Origin: Cristatella mucedo
Lineage: Eukaryota; Bryozoa; Phylactolaemata; Cristatellidae
Direction of reading: 5' to 3'
Assembly (NCBI GenBank): GCA_009760855.2
Contig: WPIO01000070.1
Location: 661,001-725,000, forward strand
DNA: 64,000 bases
Positions 59,151 to 64,000 of this stretch are shown here, in pieces. The notes under the pieces were generated by a model. The model saw only the letters and a program-made list of their open reading frames with translations. It was not told the DNA's origin and did no database searches. Every line of letters starts with the position of its first letter. The first letter of the stretch is position 1. A program made the translations under genes and the position numbers.

Positions 59151-59917
59151 CATTTTTATAGTTATTTATACTGGTTAGATCCACGTCTGGGAGGGGTGCG
59201 CTTGGAGCGCTAACTGTAACTAACTAACTGTAACTGTAACTGTAGATCCGAAGCGAGCGTTAATAGATCGTACTTATAAAGCAAAGCATCCACCGGAATA
59301 CGGGAAGCCTGCTGGAAGGAGATAACGACCACACAAGTTGAAAGCCTGCCAGGAGAAGGCGCCGACACGCGGTGGCGACATCGTTGCTGCCGCTAACTAG
59401 GCTCTCTTTTGAAGAATGTGTCCTGCGAGGACAGCTCAAGTTCCATGTCAGAAAAATCGCATTCCGATACCGAAGATGTCGCCTCTTGAAGTTTGGTCTC
59501 TTGACTGCCCACCGACGCGGCGCGCGTAGCACAGTTGTCAGCACATGCTGCGTCCTCAATTACCTTCATCGCCCAATGCAGTCTCGAAGAATCGTAGGAC
59601 ACTATTAACGCAGGACACTCGGTCATTGGTGAACTTGGATGTCTCAATTCGATTGAAGGTCTATCAAAGGCGGCTCCTTAATAATCTAGGCAATGCGTCG
59701 CGGGGCTAGTGTTCTGCAGACGTTGCACTCACTTTGCTTGCATTGCAATAAAGTACCGTAAAGGTCAACTGATCGGACAGCTTTATTTAAATAACGGCAG
59801 AAGAGCTATTGCGACTATAGTGAACCCATCTAGGGCAACATATTTATTTTGCAGTCTCCTCAGCACGAAACAGCACGTGAACATCTGCCCGACCGTAAAA
59901 ATAATTTCGTGTTTCAT

Positions 59918-60005
59918 TAATAATAATAATAATAATGCACTTGATAAAGCGCCCTCAGAGAACTCAATCTCTCTCAAGGCGCTTTACATTTGCTGCAAAG
60001 GGAAA
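59918..60005 (-). mobile_element. L2 family 1 tail
   Basis: AATAATAATAATAATGCACT, then CGCCCTCAGAGAACTCAATC and GGCGCTTTACATTTGCTGC. Confidence 0.8.
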
Positions 60006-60034
60006 TTCATTCCGTAAGACAGAACTACTGCGAA

Positions 60035-60130
60035 GTTGCAGTGGATATTATAGGATAGCCTGCTGCAGGACTCCGACCCTGGACCTTGGTGTGAACTGCG
60101 TCAATCGTACCCTTGGGTTTAAGATCAAGG
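60035..60130 (-). mobile_element. SINE family A fragment
   Basis: TTGCAGTGGATATTATAGGA, CCTGCTGCAGGACTCCGACC, as in other complement copies. Confidence 0.5.
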
Positions 60131-60851
60131 ATCAATAAGATAATAGCAATAATAATAACAAATCATTGGAATCGTGTCCTAAAATATCCAAATATATTGC
60201 AATGCACTCTTTGCATATGCCAGTTCCAGGTCCGCCAGCTCGCCACCCCCTTCGCGGTCCGTATAGACTAACATCCCCAGACACGTGCTTACTTCTAAGG
60301 AGTTCAGTTGCCCTTTACTTTCGCATCATCTTTTTGTGCACGTACAGTTGTGAAGCAAGGAAATATATTAAATTGTAAGAAAAAATGAAAATTAAATATG
60401 TACTGTATATAACTTGGCACAAGCAGCCAAGGCCGTCGGGACAACTTTATCGGCGAAACCGAGGGGTTTAGTACGTTTGACAATTAACCCTACGATAACT
60501 TCACGATTGCAGATGCTCCAAACAATTATACACACTTCAGACAGCGATCTTTCTACAGGCAAAGCTGTATGGAGCGGTAGCTTCGCATTTATAGACATAA
60601 GCGACGCTCAACTACGCACGCGAACATTCAATCTATCAATAAATCTATCCTTGATAATGCACTTGATCCTGCCAATCACCGTCGGACCCCCCAGGAAATT
60701 ATTCAAAGCCCTCCAAAACAAGTAGGCTTCACCGCCGCCTCGCGTTCGCAAGTGATTAATTATAATGCTAATGAGCTGAGAATTAAAGATAATTAGACTA
60801 CTTCCATGATTTTGCAAAAGAAGGCTCACCCACTGCGGTATGTCGTTGCTT

Positions 60852-60888
<37 letters not shown>
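60852..60888. repeat. (CT)n microsatellite
   Basis: About 35 bp of CT at the start of the GC-rich region. Confidence 0.9.
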
Positions 60889-60889
<1 letters not shown>

Positions 60890-61008
60890 GTCGCCGATTA
60901 GAGCACACCTCATCGCTCTGCTCTGCTCTGCGAACTGCGGTCAGCGGCTCCCTCCGGCGCCCTCCGGCACCATCGAGCGGCTGCGCAATGGAGCCGCGGC
61001 AGCGGCGG

Positions 61009-61142
61009 AGGGCCGCTATCGGAGGGCCGCTATCGGAGGGCCGCTATCGGAGGGCCGCTATCGGAGGGCCGCTATCGGAGGACCGCTACTGGAGGACCGC
61101 TACTGGAGGACCGCTACTGGAGGACCGCTACTGGAGAGCCGC
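61009..61142. repeat. GC-rich 15-bp tandem repeats
   Basis: About five units of AGGGCCGCTATCGG (period 15) followed by four units of AGGACCGCTACTGG (period 15), a related second variant. Confidence 0.9.
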
Positions 61143-61192
61143 TCTCGAGCATCGCCGCCTCGGTTGATGCCAGCTGTCTCACGTTCGCCGTC

Positions 61193-61465
<273 letters not shown>

Positions 61466-61623
61466 TATATTCTTTTAGCCCATCGCCCTCGCTACATCGT
61501 CTCTTCTTCTGCTACGGCTGCTATCTCTTGACCGCCGGCGTTCCATCGCTCGACGATCGCGTCGCGACGTTTCGCGTTGGCTGCCGCAACGCGGCCCGCT
61601 AAAGTCGGCGTCTGGAGAGGAGC

Positions 61624-61629
61624 TTTATT
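61624..61629 (-). terminator. Poly(A) signal AATAAA
   Basis: AATAAA on the minus strand, 93 bp past the stop codon of the alanine-rich frame and in a GC-rich setting where it is unlikely by chance. Confidence 0.55.
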
Positions 61630-61721
61630 TTGCGCACCGGACGCGAGCGCCGCGCGCGTCAGCTACTCGAAGCGCGAGCCAACGCCGCGCGCGCGTGCGC
61701 GAAGCCTCCCGCGCGGCGCCC

Positions 61722-62441
61722 TCAGACGGACGAGCTCGCTTCCGACGCAGCGTGGGCCTCCGTCGCGGCGGCGGCGGCGGCGGCGGCTGGTGCCTGCTGA
61801 GCGGCGGCTTCCTCTGGCTTGGCTGCCTCTGCTTCCGCCGCTGCGGCGTGCCCCGCGGAGTCGCCGACCGACTGAGCAGCAGCAGCAGCAGCAGCAGATG
61901 CTGATGCGCCGCCGCCACTCGCCTGCTGGCTCTCGTCGGCCGCCGCGGGGGCCGGGCTGCTATCGGCGGCGCCGACCGCGGCAGGTGCCGCCGGTGCGCT
62001 GTCTGCCGCGGCCGCCTCGCTCGCGGCGGGCGCGGCAGCGCTCTCGTCGGCGGGAGCCTTATCTTCGACCTTGGACTCCTCGGTCGTCTGCTCCACTGCG
62101 GAAACGCTGGCTTCGTTCTTGCCTTCAGCGTCGGCGGCTGCCGCGGCAGAGTCGCCGCTTTCCGATGCCGTCGCAGCGGCCGTCGCTTCTACGGCGGCTG
62201 ACGGCGTCTCCGCAGTCGCGGCGCCGTCGCTTTTATCGGCCACCGTCGCCGGGGCGTCGGTCGAGGAGGCCGGGACCTCGCCTGCTGCTGCGGTGGCGGC
62301 GGCTGCGGCCGGCGGTGCATCCGTTACTTTGAGCGCCGCCGCTTCGGCGGCAATCTGATCGATCGCAGCCTGCTCGCTGCTGCCGCCGCTGAGCGGAGCG
62401 CTGAGAGGCGCGTCGGTGATCGTTGCGGCAGCGCTGGCCAT
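61722..62441 (-). CDS. Alanine-rich, low-complexity protein (unknown function)
   Basis: A 239-codon frame starting MASAAATITDAPLSAPLSGG and ending EASSSV, then TGA. It is dominated by Ala with Glu, Ser, Pro and Asp; there is no membrane segment, no Cys and few Lys, so it is probably disordered. The frame stays open further upstream, but the ATG at 62441 follows a 3' splice site (TTCGTTCCAG then G-ATG), so I chose that start. Supporting context: a TATA box and 5' exon upstream and an AATAAA downstream. Composition recalls BASP1 or MARCKS, but there is no Gly2 and no basic effector domain, so I do not assign either. GC-rich repeats alone can keep such a frame open, so protein evidence is needed. 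Confidence 0.6.
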   Translation of the reverse strand: MASAAATITDAPLSAPLSGGSSEQAAIDQIAAEAAALKVTDAPPAAAAATAAAGEVPASSTDAPATVADKSDGAATAETPSAAVEATAAATASESGDSAAAAADAEGKNEASVSAVEQTTEESKVEDKAPADESAAAPAASEAAAADSAPAAPAAVGAADSSPAPAAADESQQASGGGASASAAAAAAAQSVGDSAGHAAAAEAEAAKPEEAAAQQAPAAAAAAAATEAHAASEASSSV

Positions 62442-62624
62442 CCTGGAACGAACGTCGAACGCTGCCTGTCGACAGCCAAATCTAGCGACGGGGATGTGCC
62501 GCTGGCGTTCAGGCGACCGGCAATCGCAACCCTTCTCATAAAGCAGCTCTCTAATGAGCTTTTTGGTCGAGCGCGAGTGAGCGCAGATAGAGAAAGATAT
62601 ATGTATATACACATCATATATAGA

Positions 62625-62830
62625 AATAAATATATATATATATATATATATTTATTTAGATAGAGAGAGAGAAAAGGAGAGAGAGAGAGAGAGCGAACGC
62701 AGCTAGAGAGGGATAGATGTAGATGCATAGAGAAAGAGAGAGAGGAAGAAAGAGCGAGAGAGAGAGAGAGAGCAGATAGAGAAGGATATAGATAGATAAA
62801 GAGAGAAAGAGGAAGAGAGAGCGCGGACGA
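62625..62830. repeat. TA and GA simple repeats
   Basis: TA run at 62631-62650, then GA-rich sequence to 62820, all within the intron of the alanine-rich gene. Confidence 0.85.
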
Positions 62831-62891
62831 CCGTTCCCGCACACCGTTCAGTCGCGTGCATTCGCTGTAAGTCCAATGCACGCGTACGCAC

Positions 62892-62955
62892 CTTTGTCTG
62901 TCTCGGCTGAGCTGAAGTCTCGCACGAAGATCCTCTCGCGGTCCTACTTGCGTGC
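62892..62955 (-). other. 5' UTR exon of the alanine-rich gene (approximate start)
   Basis: Downstream of the TATA box, transcript-strand sequence ends GACAGACAAAG followed by the donor GTGCGT at 62891. The matching acceptor is at 62443, giving a 449-bp intron (62443-62891). The transcription start is inferred from the usual TATA spacing and is uncertain by about 10 bp. Confidence 0.5.
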
Positions 62956-62976
62956 CTGCTGACGGAGCCGCGGACC

Positions 62977-62984
62977 TATTTATA
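62977..62984 (-). promoter_or_regulatory. TATA box (TATAAATA)
   Basis: TATAAATA on the minus strand inside otherwise very GC-rich DNA, about 85 bp before the splice donor at 62891. It fits a promoter for the alanine-rich gene. Confidence 0.6.
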
Positions 62985-63289
62985 CCGACAGCGCGCATTC
63001 CCGAGAGCCCTAATTAAAGCGATTCGTCTCGAGGCCGCCGGCTCGCCGCGCGCCGATACGACGAGCGGTGCGATTAAAAACGTATTATCGGACGATAAGG
63101 AGGCGCCGCACGCGCCGCCAGACGCCGCCTCTCTTTCGCCGCTCGCTCCGTCCGCTCCGGGACCGGGCGAAATTCGGCGGGATCTGAGATTCGGCCAGAC
63201 TCGGCGCATTGTTATCGGCTATCGCTAATGCAATAATCCGTCTCAGACGGGCGAGCTTCGCGGCCCGTCCGCCCGCCCGCGGTGTAGCG

Positions 63290-63320
<31 letters not shown>
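63290..63320. repeat. (CTG)n run
   Basis: GTCTGCTGCTGCTGCTGCTG, about nine CTG units, in very CpG-rich DNA upstream of the alanine-rich gene. No gene recognised at 63,000-63,800. Confidence 0.9.
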
Positions 63321-63321
<1 letters not shown>

Positions 63322-63533
63322 GGGCCATCTGCGCGCTGCCGCGCCGCGCGCGATGCAGCGCGCGATGCAGCGCGCGGCCGCAGTCGCTGCCGCGGCTGCC
63401 GCCGCCTTCGCTCGGGGCAGGCATCGATCGCTCGCGATCCGCTGCCTTCGATCGCGTCTGTTTTGCCATGAGCGACGGTTGACGGCGTTGCCTGGAAATG
63501 GACGAGGACGTTGACTATCGAGGACGTTGACTA

Positions 63534-63575
63534 CCGCGAGCGTCTGACGAGCGTCTGACGAGCGTCTGACGAGTC
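63534..63575. repeat. Three 13-bp tandem repeats
   Basis: GCGAGCGTCTGAC-type unit: CGAGCGTCTGA occurs three times with period 13. Confidence 0.8.
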
Positions 63576-63814
63576 AAAGCCCGCGACCCGACCTGACAGA
63601 GCCGCAGGCCTTTTCCGAGCTCTTGCCTTTAAGCGCTTGATCGCGCCGCGGGCGGCGCTACGAGACGCGGGCGCAGTTTGGGTGCGGCGAGTGCCTCGCC
63701 GCCGCCTTGCTCTTGGCTCAGAGCACGCGCGGGGTGCGCTCCTAACGCGGTCAAACGACTCGGCGGCCACTTCCGCCCCGGTGGTAAACTCGCACAGAGC
63801 GTAGTCGTCGTCGC

Positions 63815-64000
63815 CATGTACATGCTGCCACCAACTATATTTGCATTCTGACACTGTGCATGTCGCCTCTAACCACTTAATGCTTGTCGACATCGTGCGT
63901 CCTACTACTAACCATATGATAACGCTTCCTTTACAGCATTTGTAGACTGTATAGAAAGGAAAGAGATTCAGTTTTCTGAGGGTGCTATACACATTTTTTA
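63815..64000 (+). mobile_element. L2 family 1-like 3' end
   Basis: CATGCTGCCACCAACTATAT, CATTCTGACACTGTGCATGT, then a diverged stem-loop and TTCTGAGGGTGCTATACACA at the window edge. Confidence 0.75.

Noticed and set aside
61722-62441. Assignment as BASP1 or MARCKS
   Set aside because: Only composition is similar; no N-terminal Gly, no basic effector domain and no alignable motif.
61722-62612. Upstream start (MYIHISFSIC) for the alanine-rich protein
   Set aside because: The segment before the ATG at 62441 lies in the predicted intron, with a good acceptor directly before that ATG.

Overview
This is eukaryotic, animal-type nuclear DNA: spliced genes with long introns full of L2-clade LINEs, tRNA-derived SINEs, a Tc1-type relic, a retroelement integrase fragment and many microsatellites. 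The two recognisable genes have metazoan orthologues, but the species cannot be named from the sequence. I see no operon, phage, CRISPR array or bacterial defence locus.

The main gene is TAF2 (TFIID subunit 2), on the minus strand from its ATG at 48193 to beyond base 1. I traced 24 coding exons by hand (2,732 coding bases, 910 complete codons). Every splice junction keeps the reading frame, and the protein matches TAF2 from residue 1 through the M1-aminopeptidase-like domain into the C-terminal helical repeats. The last exons lie left of the window. Twenty-one of the 23 introns are GT-AG. One is GC-AG (intron 12) and one (intron 3) has the ATATCCTT...AC ends of a minor-spliceosome (U12) intron.

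Divergent from TAF2, with about 1 kb between start codons, is a CYRI (FAM49) gene on the plus strand (49219-50205). Its 328-residue coding region has no intron, in sharp contrast to its neighbour. At 61.6-63.0 kb a third gene (minus strand) has a TATA box, a short 5' exon, a 449-bp intron, a 239-codon alanine-rich reading frame and an AATAAA signal. Its function is unknown.

The rest is mobile and repetitive DNA. L2 family 1 has one long copy (54.9-57.2 kb, reverse transcriptase plus C-terminal region) and more than 20 short 3' ends carrying a conserved stem-loop followed by an (ATT)n tail. L2 family 2 has a different tail. SINE family A has a hairpin after its B box. SINE family B joins a tRNA-like head to a copy of the L2 family 1 tail, which points to a LINE/SINE partnership. 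At 52.97-53.85 kb an L2 family 2 piece is fused to a SINE B tail and the pair is flanked by a direct repeat of about 30 bp, as expected of a template-switch insertion. Several microsatellites appear to have grown from short seeds inside mobile elements.
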